Shown here: positions 1 to 11,939 of the stretch, in pieces
Numbering within the stretch: the first letter of the stretch is position 1
How the letters are laid out: each line of letters begins with the position of its first letter
Origin: Ampelocalamus luodianensis
Lineage: Eukaryota; Streptophyta; Magnoliopsida; Poales; Poaceae
Assembly: GCA_036346255.1 (NCBI GenBank)
Contig: CM070639.1
Coordinates: 9,062,001 to 9,126,000, forward strand
Length of the DNA: 64,000 nucleotides
Direction of reading: 5' to 3'
Notes under the pieces: model-generated
Told to the model about the DNA's origin: nothing
The model's database searches: none
Seen by the model: only the letters and a program-made list of their open reading frames with translations
Program-made: the position numbers and the translations under genes

Positions 1-500
1 CTGCAGCCTGCAGACTACACTTAGTAAACTAAAGCCCTTAACAATAGATTCTTGCAATTGCATCAATCCAGTTTTCAGAACTACAGTGAACAAAGAAAGA
101 ATAGACAAGCGCTTCAATATTGAATAGTCTTTAGCCCATCAGAAGCTCATAAAAAAATCTCTCCTCTCTTTGAAACAAAGAGCGCCAGGCACTTGAGATA
201 TTGGTCGTCCCAGAAAATGAATGAATCTGCTTTCTGATGGCAATTTCGGTCCGTTGTGGCCTTGTGGGACCACGTCGTTGATGTGGTCGCCGACGAAGCT
301 AGGTTGCCGGTCTTCACTTGGGACGTGGGAGCCGCTCCCTTGCCGTCGATGAGCCATCGTCGGTGGCCTGGGATCCGTGCCTGCTGGTGGACTTGATTTC
401 GGGGGATGTACCACCGCAGGAAGGAAGCAGCTGGTCCCGCTGTCGCTGGTTGTAAGGGACAAAATTTTACATCGCAAAAATACTCCTTGTAGTGAGCATC
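1..500. other. Unassigned left-edge DNA
   Basis: No gene is recognised here. The - strand is open for 126 codons (139-519), but the translation has no motif I know and is proline/serine-rich in the middle, as expected of GC-rich grass DNA read by chance. The first 130 bases are A/T-rich and unremarkable. It could be the tail of a gene continuing beyond the window, but nothing in the sequence supports that. Confidence 0.4.
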
Positions 501-957
501 TTCCCCTTAAACCAACCATTTTATAGTGTAATGTAGGAGAGATAAGAAGTGAAACGGCTTCACCTCATGCTTCCCCTTGCGCTTCCATCATCGTTCCCAG
601 TGCCTTCCAAACCTACGCACAGTGTGTTCAAATTCCCAACGCACAGTGTGTTCAAATTCCCAGAACTCATGCTTTGCACAACCTCACCCTACAAACCCTT
701 GCACTACACACTTGCTCAATGCGCTGTTGGACTCCAGTATTCATCAGCTGAGGAGGTCGATGTACATTACCTACTCCCTGCAAAATCAATAATGCCTTCA
801 GCTTTGCAGTTTGCACATGGCATTCTTAAGCAATAATGCACTCAAAGTTTTAGCAGGGTGTCCAACCATGTATGTACCTACACAACAGTAGAACATTGAT
901 AGGGTCGATCCGTTGTGTACTTTGTCTAATTTCTCTCCGTCAGTTGATTTAGGTCAC
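501..957. repeat. Locally duplicated segment, uninterrupted copy (P1)
   Basis: The left part (about 501-560) resembles the two flanks of the CACTA element (11891-11913 joined to 22241-22285): both contain CCCCTT(T)AAACCAACCATTT followed by a TAG(T/C)(G/A)(T/C)AATGTAG(G/A)AG-type stretch. The right part (727-950) resembles 57343-57590, starting TTGG(A/G)CTCCAGTATT and sharing AATGCCTT(C/T)AGCTTTGCAGTTT and ACATTGAT(A/G)GGGT. Inside is a 24-bp tandem duplication (616-662) built on CACAGTGTGTTCAAATTCC. A 95-codon open frame (549-836) spans the segment; the duplicated unit keeps its frame, but the protein is not recognised. The segment may be a host sequence duplicated locally or an undescribed dispersed repeat. 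Confidence 0.5.
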
Positions 958-962
958 AATCT

Positions 963-2417
963 TGTTGGACCGAAAAGGCGACTAGAGGGGGTAAATAGGA
1001 GCACGATCTATTTTTCTCCAAAATTGAATTCAATACGAATCTCACTCTCTTAGCTATGTAAGCTATGAAGATCAATCAATCATGCACATCGGAAGACTTG
1101 TATTGAATCCAATCAAAACCTCAAAGCAAAATCTTCAAAAACATAAAAACTCAAAACCTAAATGAGTTGGACGGTCTGACCTCCAACTAGAAATCAGTCT
1201 GACCTTTGAAAATCGGTCTGACCTCTCAATACATGGCGGTCAGACCTTCAGGCCAATGAATAGTGAAATCAGCCCGAAAAACCAAAACGCAAATTGATCT
1301 AACTTTTGATTCGTGCGTCCAAACTTCGTGAAACTTGACACACACCTTCTCAAGGATGTCAGGAACCTATTCCAAGCAACGATCGTGAAGATTCTTGCCA
1401 AAGTTCAGACCTTTTCCAATTTGAGTGAAGGTGGTTCAAAAACCGAGCAAAACTCGAAATCTGATCTAAAGACTTGCTCGTGGGTGATTGATGATCAAGA
1501 TGATCCTAGATGGGTTCCCACATGTTGCAGCAAGTTAGATCACAGCAAGAAACCAACCAAAACTCACGGATCAAAGAAAGACTCGAAATCACCAAATAGA
1601 GAGAAAGAAAGCAAATGAACTCATCTTTGATAGAACTTTCTTTGGATTGATTTGATATGGTATTGGTTTACAGTCACTCCATCAATGGAGGACAAAGACT
1701 CAATACATGAGCACGAAATCAAATCCAACTCTCTAGAACCCTAACCTCCAACTATCAACTCCCTAAGCACCAAAGCAAAACTAGGGTTTACAAGTAATGA
1801 AAGGGTTGAGGGGGTGCAGCCACCTCCCTCCTCTATTTATAGTGGAGGCCTAGACCTTCTAGAAGAGTTTCCATAATGGGCTCCCGTTAAGGCCCAAAAC
1901 AAACGGGTCACCTGCGCGCATTTTAAAGCGCCGTCTTCATCTCCTCTTGACCTAATCCGCTTCTCCAACGCACCGCCTTGCGCCGCGGGTTGGCAAAGAT
2001 AACCAAGGCGGTATTTGGTAAAATTACCAAATACCCTTCTCGGTCCTTCTCAGAAGACCGAGTCCGTTGTCAGCGGCACTCGCTGCTCATCACGTGTAGG
2101 TTGATCCAACGGCTCTCATCATGTCGGCAAGTCTCTCATCCGGCTCCCACCGAACCACCATGACACTTGCACCGACCCGCGCGCTTGATTCAACCGATCC
2201 GCACCGAATCGCCGTTCGGTCACCTTTGTCCATCTTGCACCATACTTGAGTCCAATGACTTCACCGGTATCGTCGATCGTTCGAACCTCGGCTCTCCAAG
2301 CCTAGTCGATCATCCTCGCCGTTGACCGTCGTTGACCACCAAGCAACTCGCACAACAATAGACAAGCCAATTGTCACATCATCCTAAGATCATGAGCATA
2401 TCCTCATGATATCCACA
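963..2417 (-). repeat. 3' LTR of element A (internally deleted)
   Basis: Begins TGTTGGACCG and ends ATCCACA, matching 9500-11515 over most of its length. Between G2366 and C2367 it lacks about 553 bp present in the other LTR (about 10912-11464). The join shares only the dinucleotide GC, as expected of illegitimate recombination. It keeps the first cluster of GGTCTGACC-type motifs (about 1170-1250) but has lost the second, GGTCGGACCGCC cluster. The open frame at 1313-1618 is repeated in the other LTR and is not a gene. Confidence 0.93.
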
Positions 2418-2430
2418 ATCTCCCCCTTGA
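2418..2430 (-). promoter_or_regulatory. Polypurine tract of element A
   Basis: Read on the - strand this is TCAAGGGGGAGAT, directly before the 3' LTR. Its place and base content are those of the plus-strand primer in LTR retrotransposons. It fixes the transcription direction as -. Confidence 0.85.
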
Positions 2431-4145
2431 TGAACACATTGGCAATTCCCAACAAATACAAATTTTTAGGTTTGAAAAGTAAAAACTCGACGTTTTCGCG
2501 CAAAGGCACAACTTGGTCCATATGCAAGAAAGCAATGAAAATGACCAAGTGGCTTGAATAGTATAAGCAAGTGAGATCTGCAAAGAAAGCGAAAGCTTCA
2601 TTTTCGAAAGAGTCAAAATCTCACTTAAGGTCCATGTGAAAGAACAATTGTTCGATATGACCTTTGATCATCGTGAGGCTCAAGAATTGCAATTTTAAGT
2701 TCGGAAATGGCAATGATCACACGAATGCAAATATGAAACTCCCCCTCACTATGATCATCAGATTTCAGAAAATTTCAAAATCTCAATTTTATCCCCTTTT
2801 AACACTTTTATATCTCCTCCCTTTACACATCTCGAAATATCTTCTCCCCTTTGACAATGGAGTTATCAAGAATCACGCCTTCCTCTCGGCGAGATAATAA
2901 ATGCGAATGAGGAAAAACATAAGAAGGAGCATGCATGAAATGCAATGGAGTGGCTTCATATTTTTGTATTGGTCAATTTTTGATTACAAGAAGCTTTGGA
3001 GATTACAAAAGAACAAGCTAGCATTTCTAATATTGCACAAACAACATATCACCTGAATGCGCTAGCAAAATCATGATAAGACATATATAACAAAGCTAAA
3101 GCTAGAAGGCTCAATATAAAGCAATGAATTTTAGCATTTTAAGCAAAACTTCAAATCTAGCAAGTTCATCAACAGGGATCCTAAGATGATACTGGCCATG
3201 TCAAAATGTCAATGTGAAATCAAAAAGCTAACAATGATCACATTAAGAGACAAACAGGTCCTGAATTGAATCATTTTGCTCAATTTGTCTCAAATGCCCA
3301 TTTTTCAACGGTTTTTCATTTGCAATGAATATTAAAGTTGATTAAAGGTATATCTTAGTAAAGAAGATCCTAGACTAGGAGTCATCCACAAACTCTTCCT
3401 AAGCTTCTACCTGGCGACAAATCTTGAGGTTCATGTCGGTTTGACAAGCGGTCCTATGAGATCGTGCGGATCATCAAACTACCTCCAAGTTCATGTCTAT
3501 GACATGCGGTCTCGTGAGTAGTTTGGCACATTTTAAGCACAAGATAATCGTTAAATTTGATTTTCATTTTTCACAAGAGCAGATTTAGATTCTTAAAGAA
3601 CAAGAAGCTCAAGTAATGATCAATACTAGATTCAAGATCTAACACAACAATTTTGACAGGCCAATGTCACAAAAGGAGCACTAATTACGCAACTAGCTAA
3701 AACATCCACAAATTGCAGTTTTAGTTCAAGTTGTCTTAAAGTTACTGCTCATTCAAAGAAAGACTTAGCTACACATGTGAAAGCATGATAATTCTAGCAA
3801 GTCAAAGAACTAGATATGGCATTGAGCGAATTGAAATACTAAAGCTCAAAGGGTAATAAGCAAAGCTTCATCAATTTTAAAGACAAGCGAGAAAACATAT
3901 AACAATGCATCTTTTTGATTTTTCATATAAGCTATGAGTATGATACAATGAGATGCACAAAAGACATAAAAAGCCTAAAAAGATCAACAAGATCAAAAGA
4001 AAATACCACTAGAAGAAGGTATCAGAAAAGATCAGAAAAACTAAGATGAACAAGGAAAGTTCAGAACAAAGCCAACTCCCCCTCAAACCAACCCGTGAGA
4101 TAAATTACCCTAACTCACTTCTCAAGGTGGCAAACCTAGTTGGGT
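2431..4145 (-). other. Non-coding post-pol region with multiple purine tracts (element A)
   Basis: This 1.7-kb, A/T-rich stretch has no credible open frame. On the - strand it carries several extra polypurine-like tracts: the complements of CTCCCCCTC (around 2740 and 4078), ATCCCCTTTT (2791), TCTCCTCCCTT (2813) and TCTCCCCTTTG (2843). Repeated purine tracts between pol and the 3' LTR are a known Sirevirus trait. There is no sign of the env-like frame found in some members of that group. Confidence 0.65.
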
Positions 4146-5464
4146 CTAAAGACTTGGTGAGGATATCATTAATCGAGCCTCGGACTCCACGAAATGCAGC
4201 ACAATATCACCCTTCTCGACATGATCTCTAAGAAAGTGATAGCGAATGTCTATGTGCTTGGTCCTAGAGTGTTGCACAGGGTTTTTAGCAATGTTTATAG
4301 CAGAAGTGTTATCACGAGAAAGAGGAACACTATCAAAAGCCAACCCAAAATCCTTAGAGTGGACACCATCCACAAAATCGACTACTGACAACTAGCAAAA
4401 TGACTACATATTCACAATGATGGATTGTGCAACGTAAGACTGCTTCCTAGAAGACCAAGAGACAAGAGAAGTGCCTAAGTGACAAGTGCACGAGGTACTC
4501 TTCCTATCTAGCCGACACCATAAAATCGAATCGAAAACCCCAGAATGGACAAGGCGAAGAGCGGAAAACCAAATGCCATCTTGGAGGGTAGAGTGTAAAT
4601 ACCGAAGATGCGCTTAACGGCTTGGCGATGGGAAGTCCTCGGAGGCGCTGAAACCTCGCACGCAGGCAAACCGCGAAGTGGATGTCCGGTCTTGAGGCCG
4701 TTAGGTACATAAGGAGCCGATCATCTTTGCGGTACTCGCGTTGATCCACTGCTTCTCCTTCCTCATCTCGGATCCAAAGCGATCGAAGTCGCCATGGGAG
4801 TGGCGATCGTCTTCTGATCACCCATCTCGGCGCTGGCGGATCCTTGGTGTGCCGTCGATGGATGAAGATCCCTTCCTTGCATTGCTTGATTTGAAGCCCA
4901 GTAATTGAGTTCTCCCATCATACTCATCTCAAATTCCTGGACATGGTCTCGAAAAACTAGAAACAAGAGCATGAGAAGAACCACCAAAGATAATATCATC
5001 TACATAAATCTGAGCAAACAAGAAGTCATTGCCACGCCTAAGGATGAACAGGGTCTTGTCTACCTTTCCCATCTCAAAGTCATTTTTAAGCAGAAAAGTC
5101 TTAGTCTATCATACCAGGCTCTAGGGGCTTGCTTAAGACCATACAAGGCTTTGAATAGCTTAAAAACATGATGTGGATGTTTGGGGTTCTCAAAGCCTGG
5201 GGGTTGCCTAACATGCACTTCCTCCTCTATAAAACCATTCAAAAAGGCACTCTTAACATCCATCTGATATAATCTAAAGCCCTTAGAAGCAGCAAATGCA
5301 AGCAGAATACGAATGGCTTCCAATCTAGCAACAGGAGCAAATGTCTCATCAAAATCTAACCCCTCAACTTGGCTAAAACCACGAGCTACCAACCTAGCCT
5401 TGTTTCTAACCACGTAACAGTCCTCATTTTGTTTATTTTTGAACACCCAGCGAGTTCCTATCAC
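4146..5464 (-). pseudogene. Copia reverse transcriptase and RNase H (element A), broken
   Basis: The - strand shows the start of a Copia reverse transcriptase at 5464 (GTRWVFKNK, RLVARGFSQ, QMDVKSAFLNG, ALYGLKQAPRAWYDRL). The catalytic YVDD box lies near 5000 but in another frame from the preceding 134 codons. RNase H follows in pieces: YLTASRPDI at about 4700 and the C-terminal signature NPVQHSRTKHIDIRYHFLRD at about 4240-4300. At least three frame changes and a stretch of missing or garbled sequence (about 4500-4900) separate these blocks, so no working enzyme can be made. It copied element RNA into DNA when functional. Confidence 0.88.
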
Positions 5465-6051
5465 ATTATGACCACTAGGAGGCTCTACTAGATTCGGACC
5501 TTGTTCCTCTCAAAATTCTCTAACTCTTCATGCATGGCATTAACTTGACTAGAATCGGATAATGCATGTGATATATCGCGGGGTTCGAAAGAAGCAACAA
5601 ATGCGAGAATGAGTAGAGACTCGGATCGTGATACAGGCGAGTGACTCGCTCATGAAGACTACCAATCATCGATCAGGAGGATGACGCCTCTGAATATAAA
5701 GTGGGCGCCCGGAGACAATATCTCCTCAACCTCCGCAGTCTGCTGATGAAGAAGATCGTGCGCGCCTCAATTGGAGGTGAAGCAATCGTAGCGAGTTCTG
5801 AGCTTGGGCAGAGCCTCAACGACAACGGTGGAGGACAAGTATCGGCCGTCATCATCTTCCTCCACAAAAATGCTTTACATCACTGTGTATCACTCAAAGC
5901 GTCGGATCTAGCTCTAGGGCTAGTCTCATCAAAAGTGACATTGCATGTCTCTGGACAATGTTAGTTTCAACATTAAAAACCGAAAACCCTCGAATGTGTA
6001 GGATAACCAGAAATAAACCATCAAAGTCCTTGATTCAAATTTATCTAGGTT
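5465..6051 (-). other. Degenerate integrase-to-reverse transcriptase linker (element A)
   Basis: This lies between the integrase C-terminal region and the start of reverse transcriptase. In intact Copia elements the stretch is low-complexity linker plus the first part of reverse transcriptase. Only short, shifted fragments are readable here and no further motif can be defended. Confidence 0.5.
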
Positions 6052-6660
6052 TTACATCTTGAGAATGAAACACTTAGCTCCAAAAACTCGAAAATGAGAA
6101 GCAGAGGGTTTTCTACCAAATCGAAGCTCATATGAAGTCTTGCCCAAAGAAGGTCTTAAAAAGACACGGTTTGAAATATGGCAAGCTATAGCAATAGCTT
6201 CGGCCCAAAATCTCCTCGGTGTGCTATACTCATCTAGTATCGTCCTAGCCATCTCGACTAAGTTCTGTTCTTCCTTTCCACAACGCCATTCTGTTGAGGG
6301 ACGTGTGGAGAAGAGAACTGATGCTCAATTCCGCGCTCAGCACAAAAAGAGGCAAACGAGGCATTCTTGAACTCCGTACCATTGTCACTGCGGATCGCTC
6401 TCAAGACATCAGAAAGTTCAGAAGCCAAACGAAGAACAAGATCACGATAATGACCTAAAGCTTCATCCTTTGAAGCAAGAAAGAACACCCAAGTGTATCT
6501 CGAAAAATCATCAACTATGACAAGAATGTACCACTTGCCACAATTGGCCGAACCTAGCGGGACCAGCGGTATCCATATGAAGCAATCGTCTGTGTCCGTC
6601 GGTCATGACCAAGGTCACGAAGGGTGTGGTGACAACTTGCTTGCCATGCCTACGAGCGCA
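6052..6660 (-). pseudogene. Copia integrase core (element A), broken
   Basis: The - strand carries the catalytic core of a Copia integrase. The first-Asp region lies in a damaged frame around 6490-6530. The second Asp is in RSDNGTEF (about 6390), and the catalytic Glu is in the PQQNGVVERKNRT block (about 6270). Then come FWAEAIAIACHISNR and FRVFGAKCF. A frame change separates 6258-6488 from 6052-6252. Integrase inserts the DNA copy into the genome. The surviving blocks are well conserved, so decay looks moderate in age. Confidence 0.88.
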
Positions 6661-7216
6661 CATCGGCATCCTTGACGGCTTTGAGTTTAGGCAAACCTCT
6701 CATGAGATCAAGGTTGCTAACTCGCGTCAGATGATCAAAACCAATGTGCCCCAAACGTCGTTGCCAAAGCCAGAACTCAGAAGGTGTAAATAAGTATTTA
6801 AGAGAACCAGCAAGAGATTCAGAAAAATCAGCTCCAAAGATCCTAGCAACTCTATAAATCCCAAAAACGAGCTCACTAGCAGAATCAAGCACCCGACAAG
6901 CATTTTTCTTAAATATAGTCTCATAGCCATCATCAAGAAGCTGTGAGACAGAGAGTAAGTTAAACCTGAGCTTGTCCACAAGGGCGACGTCCTTTAGGAT
7001 GAAATTGTCGTTCACCCTGATTGATCCCGTTCCTTCAATCCGCCCTTGGGTATTGTCTCCAAAGGTGATGAGGACATCACCTATCGAGCGCGTGAAGGAG
7101 GTGAACCATTTTGAGTCTCCGGTCATGTGGCGTGAATAGCCGGAGTCGACGAACCACGTGTCCTTCCTTCCGCGGTGATCCTGAAAATCAAGGCACAAAA
7201 GATCGATGTGTCTCAA
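6650..7216 (-). pseudogene. Copia aspartic protease and gag-pre-integrase domain (element A)
   Basis: This 188-codon open frame on the - strand begins with the protease active site region WFVDSGYSRHMTG (catalytic D-S-G near residue 24), then LITFGDN and LLSVSQLLDDGY. It ends with the gag-pre-integrase HHCC region (WQRRLGHIGFDHL, near residue 155). The protease cuts the Gag-Pol polyprotein. It is the longest uninterrupted pol block of element A, but the frame is lost on both sides. Confidence 0.88.
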
Positions 7217-7228
7217 TACTGGGGTTAG

Positions 7229-8568
7229 TTAAACATGACTTGGGAACCCGATCTTGAGACACCGTCTGCAGTAGTATGCAAGCGAAGTGCTATCCTTGAT
7301 TCTATTTGAAATTCTGTTATGAGCAATGGTGACTCTAACATGAGAATTATCCTGTCTAGGAGCATGAGAATGATTAGCATGTGAAGCAAATCCTAGACCA
7401 GGTTTCTTCCTCTCTAAATTACCATGTCTCACAAAAGCTCTAGGTTGATTAGATGACATTCTAGCAATATTTTTCTTAGCATTTTTCAACCTCGCCATGA
7501 ACTCAACCAAATGTCCATCCTTCTTGCAATAGGTGCAATGGTACTTGGTACCACCGAGAAGCACCTTTTGATGAATAGATGGTTGGGCAAAACCTGCAGA
7601 TTTGAAAGTGATCTTTGCGGGTTGGGTATCAAATTCAACTAAGCCATTTTTCAAGATTTGAATGCCACTAGATTTGTCCTGGGCAAAGTTGTATCCTAAC
7701 CCTTGCTTCTTATAAGGAGTTTTTGACTTATCAAGAATTATGTTTAACTGTTTCTTACCATCAGAGAATCTTTCTAATGTGTCCTTAAGGTAAGCAATTT
7801 CTCTTCCAAAGTTAACACATGAATCATAAGTTTTAGCGTTAACCTTCTTCTTATAAAGAGCAACTTCAAGCTTAAGAGCTTCACATGAAGCACAAGTAGC
7901 GGAATTAATACTGTCCTTAAGCTTGACATATTTAACTCTAGCTGCTTCTACAACATCATATACTTCACGTTCACGTTCTAAGCAGACAGAGCAAGAGCTA
8001 GCTTCAACCACACCAGAAACAATCAACTTGCTAGACTCTAAGCATTTTTTGTAAGGAGTAGATTTAACTTCAATTAGCTCAGTCCTAGCATTTTCAAGTT
8101 GTTGCAAAGCAATATCATGAGCAGATTGCAGTTTAGCTAGTTCAGAATGTAAAGCATAGCAGGATGAACATTCATCGATTCAAGACTCTTAACATTCACA
8201 AGTTCTAATGTGAGTTTATCTACTTGTGACTCTAACTCCTCATTCCTAGTCATGATGAATTTTAAGGCTTTATCACGACCTATCATTTGCTCATAAACAG
8301 TTTCACATCTAGCAAAGAGAACATCATAGGAGGGAGATACCTCATTGTTGTCATCAATATCGTCAGTCGGCCATGAAGCACATGCTTGGTGAAGTCCTTG
8401 GCCTTTCCCTTCTTGTCTTGAGGAGCTCCTCCTCCTTGTCCTCCTCGCTCCCGAGTCCACATCGCTCAGGATCGATCCCCAAGAGCGGCAAGAACGGTGG
8501 CGACCTTCCGAGCTTGGCATCATCAAACTTGGACTTGCGTCCTGAGGCTTCTTCAAGTGGCTTTTCAT
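7229..8568 (-). pseudogene. Gag C-terminal part: coiled coil and zinc knuckle (element A)
   Basis: Two - strand frames (8137-8568 and 7229-8107) encode a lysine/glutamate-rich, helix-forming region followed by a CCHC-like knuckle (CTYCKKDGHLVEFM, around 7510-7550). The last cysteine position reads as methionine, so the knuckle is incomplete. This layout matches the long gag of grass Sirevirus-type elements, in which the knuckle binds element RNA. The frame break near 8110-8137 is one of several in gag. Confidence 0.75.
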
Positions 8569-8846
8569 CCTTGCGATTGCTCTTACCTTTGACTTAGGGC
8601 AATTTGCCGGATGTGATTAAGCTCTCACACTCATAACAAGTCACAGGGCGCCTCTCTTTTTGTTTCTCATATTGTTGTAGGCCCGTGTGAACTTCTTAAT
8701 CAAAAGTGCCATCTCGAGCTCAGGAATACTTTCAAGATTCTCTTCTTGAATTGCGATAAAGAAGCAAGAGAAAATCAGGAAGAAGACTCAAACGACCCAT
8801 CGGAGGTTCTCTTAAGCAGTGCGCTACCAAAGCCATGTTACCCTTC

Positions 8847-9447
8847 TTAGAATGGTGACTTTACGGATCTCATGAGTCTGAGCTTGCTATAGAAGCGACT
8901 CAAGGTCGATCGAGAGAATTTGACATTTTCCTGAATGGCGGTAGCCTTTATCTCCCACTCCCTGGTGTTGATTGCAGCCAGGAGATGGATGGCATTTTCA
9001 GACTGGGTAAATTCAATACCAACAGCCTTCATCTGATTTATCACTGTGTTAAAGCGACTGAAAATGTCATCGATGCTCTCACCAGGACGCATCTCGAATT
9101 TGTTATATTCTCTTTTATAGACCTGCTGACGTACTTGTTTGATTTCGGAAGAACCCTCATGATAGGTTTGAGGGTCTTCCAAATCTCATGTGCGATCTCG
9201 AGATTACAAATCCTATCATATTCTGTCTACCAAGCCCACCATCTGAAAAATTCTTTGCCTTACGGTCATTAGCCAAGAGGGCTTCAGAAGCCGGCGTAGC
9301 AACCTCAGGCAAGATGAGCGGATCTCGAAAAGCTTCCCAAATACCTCGTGGTTCGCTCTCAAGAAAGACACGCATGCGGTTCTTCCAAAAGGCATAGTCG
9401 TGCCCATCGAAGATATGCGGTTTGGAGGAGTACTTATCCATCGCCAA
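8847..9447 (-). pseudogene. Gag N-terminal region (element A), broken
   Basis: The - strand begins MAMDKYSSKPHIFDGHDYAF at 9447, the start typical of Copia gag proteins that fold into the particle shell. After about 90 codons the frame shifts, and the capsid-like part continues in 8847-9182 (FEMRPGESIDDIFSRF, INQMKAVG). The start is supported by its position just inside the primer-binding site and by the conserved N-terminal block. The shift near 9160-9180 breaks the protein. Confidence 0.85.
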
Positions 9448-9484
9448 GTTCAGTGACCGGTTAAGATCAAGATTGAACTAACCG

Positions 9485-9497
9485 GGCTCTGATACCA
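9485..9497 (-). promoter_or_regulatory. Primer-binding site for initiator tRNA-Met (element A)
   Basis: The complement reads TGGTATCAGAGCC, matching the 3' end of plant initiator tRNA-Met, and is separated from the 5' LTR by two bases. Reverse transcription starts here. It shows that the right-hand LTR is the 5' one. Confidence 0.93.
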
Positions 9498-9499
9498 CT

Positions 9500-11515
9500 T
9501 GTTGGACCGAAAAGGCGACAAGAGGGGGGTGAATAGGAGCACGATCTATTTTTCTCCAAAATTGAATTCAATATGAATCTCACCCCCTTAGCTATGTAAG
9601 ATATGAAGATCAATCAATCATGCACAGCGGAAGACTTGTATTGAATCCAATCAAAACCCCAAAGCAAAATCTTCAAAAATATAAAAACTCAAAACCTAAA
9701 TGAGTTGGGCGGTCTGACCTCCAACTAGAAATCGGTCTGACCTTTGGAAATCGGTCTGACCTCTCAATACATGGCGGTCAGACCTCCAGGCCAATGAATA
9801 GTGAAATCAGCCCGAAAAACCAAAACGCAAATTGATCTAACTTTTGATTCGTGCGTCCAAACTTCGTGAAACTTGACACACACCTTCTCAAGGATGTCAG
9901 GAACCTATTCCAAGCAACGATCGTGAAGATCCTTGCCAAAGTTCAGACCTTTTCCAATTTGAGTGAAGGTGGTTCAAAAACCGAGCAAAACTCGAAATCT
10001 GATCTAAAGACTTGCTCGTGGGTGATTGATGATCAAGATGATCCTAGATGGGTTCCCACATGTTGCAGCAAGTTAGATCACAGCAAGAAACCAACCAAAA
10101 ACTCACGGATCAAAGAAAGACTCGAAATCACCAAATAGAGAGAAAGAAAGCAAATGAACTCATCTTTGATAGAACTTTCTTTGGATTGATTTGATATGGT
10201 ATTGGTTTACAGCCACTCCATCAATGGAGGACAAAGACTCAATACATGAGCACGAAATCAAATCCAACTCTCTAGAACCCTAACCTCCAACTATCAACTC
10301 CTAAGCACCAAAGCAAAACTAGGGTTTATAAGTAATGAAAGGGTTGAGGGTGCAGTCACCTCCCTCCTCTATTTATAGTGGAGGCCTAGACCTTCTAGAA
10401 GAGTTTCCATAATGGGCTCCGTTAAGGCCCAAAACAAGCGGGTCACACACGCACGCATTTTAAGCGCCGTCTTCATCTCCTCTTGGCGTAATCCGCTTCT
10501 CCAACGCATCGTCTTGCGCCGCGGTTGGCAAAGATAACCAAGGCGGTATTTGGTAAAATTACCAAAATACCCTTCTCGGTCCTTCTCCAAGACCGAGTCT
10601 AGATTGTCGCGGCACTCGCTGCTCGCCACGTGTAGGTTGATCCAACGGCTCTCATCATGCTCGGCAAGTCTCTCCCATCCGGCTCCCACCGAAACCACCA
10701 TGGCACTTGCACCCACCCCGCGCGCTTGATTCAACGATCGCACCGAACCGCCTGCCGTTCGGTCACCTTTGTCCATCTTGCACCATACTTGAGTCCAATG
10801 ACTTCACGGCATCGTCGATCGTTACGAACCTCGGCTCTCCAAACCTAGTCCCGATCATCTCGCGGTTGACCGTCGTTGACCACCATGCAACTTTGCACAA
10901 CAATAGACAAGCAAATCGAAGCCGGAACAAGTTCTTCACAACTTGACCCGTTAGTCAAAACATGCATCATGCAACACATATGCAATAAAACCCATGAACT
11001 TGACCTAACAAGCAACCATCGCGCCACACGGGCCGGCGAATTAAGTGAAAACCGGTCGGACCGCCACCCTTGGCGGTCGACCGCCATCACGGCCGACCGC
11101 CACCCGGGACTTAGCCAAAATTTCAACACCGAAATCCGCAACCTCTCTAGAAATTTCAAGCGAATAGAACTTTTGCCCGAGGTGCAAAAATTATGGGACC
11201 AAGTGCGATAGAATCTCCTCACTTGCCTACACCTCTATTTTTGGCCCACTCAAAAATCAATGCCACTTATATGGCGGTCGGACGCGCTCATCGGGCGTCG
11301 GTCGGACCGCCAACCAACCGGTCGGACCGCCTACGGCGGTCGGACCGCCATCAATTCACGAGGCATGGCGGTCGACCGCCACCAAGGCGGATCGGACCGC
11401 TTGAGACTGACAGAACACGAACTTTGCCAAAAACGCGTGTTTCCGCAAACCTTCAACGTCATTGCCAATTGTCACATCATCCTAAGATCATGAGCATATC
11501 CCCATGATATCCACA
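9500..11515 (-). repeat. 5' LTR of element A (full length, with two palindrome clusters)
   Basis: Begins TGTTGGACCG and ends ATCCACA, followed by the AATCT duplication. It holds a first cluster of GGTCTGACC-type motifs (about 9708-9785). A second cluster of about nine GGTCGGACCGCC-type palindromic motifs (about 11050-11400) is missing from the other LTR. On the - strand this LTR carried the element's promoter. Confidence 0.93.
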
Positions 11516-11520
11516 AATCT

Positions 11521-11913
11521 CAAACTATCTCTTGCTTTAATTATCCTTCTCAATGCATATTAATTACATCGTGCCTTTGATCACATGTCCTCGATGTTCC
11601 AATGTGATATACGGGCTAGTGCTTCGATCAAGATTGTTAACTTTGCATAGCCAATATCAACTTTAAATTGAATAGTCTGCTAGTACTTCATCTAGCAAGC
11701 ATCTTGTTCGCTCCAAGTTCATCACGAGATTGCATAGCCAATAACTTTGCATAGCCAATATCAACTTTGCATAGCTAGCAAGCATCTTGTTCGCTCCAAG
11801 TTCATCACGAGATTAATTTTCTTCATATCAGTAGCTGTAGTTCTTCTTCTCTTTCAGTCGAAGAACACTTAATTACCTGACAAGAACGTTTACCCCTTTA
11901 AACCAACCATTTT
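11521..11913. other. Spacer with a 40-bp direct repeat and the left flank of the CACTA insertion
   Basis: No gene. A 40-bp sequence starting CTAGCAAGCATCTTGTTCGC occurs twice in direct orientation (11692-11731 and 11775-11814), and shorter units of GCATAGCCAATA are repeated between them. The last 23 bases (11891-11913) resemble 501-522 of the left-hand duplicated segment and end in the TTT target duplication of the CACTA element. Confidence 0.6.
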
Positions 11914-11939
11914 CACTACCAGAATCCTCTATTTTCCGG

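Larger units (their letters stand above)
963..11515 (-). mobile_element. Sirevirus-like Ty1/Copia LTR retrotransposon (element A), degenerate
   Basis: This is a complete insertion bounded by identical 5-bp target duplications AATCT (958-962 and 11516-11520). Both LTRs run TGTTGG...CCACA on the + strand. The sense strand is -: the primer-binding site (TGGTATCAGAGCC) borders the right LTR and the polypurine tract borders the left LTR. The order gag, protease, integrase, reverse transcriptase, RNase H is the Copia order. Several purine tracts after pol, and LTR clusters of short palindromes, are features known for Sireviruses. Coding capacity is lost through frameshifts and stops in every domain. 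The two LTRs differ in length (1455 against 2016 bp) because of a deletion in the left one. Confidence 0.93.

Noticed and set aside
1313..1618. Open frame of 101 codons on +
   Set aside because: It lies inside the LTR of element A and recurs at 9851-10138 in the other LTR; no protein family is recognised.
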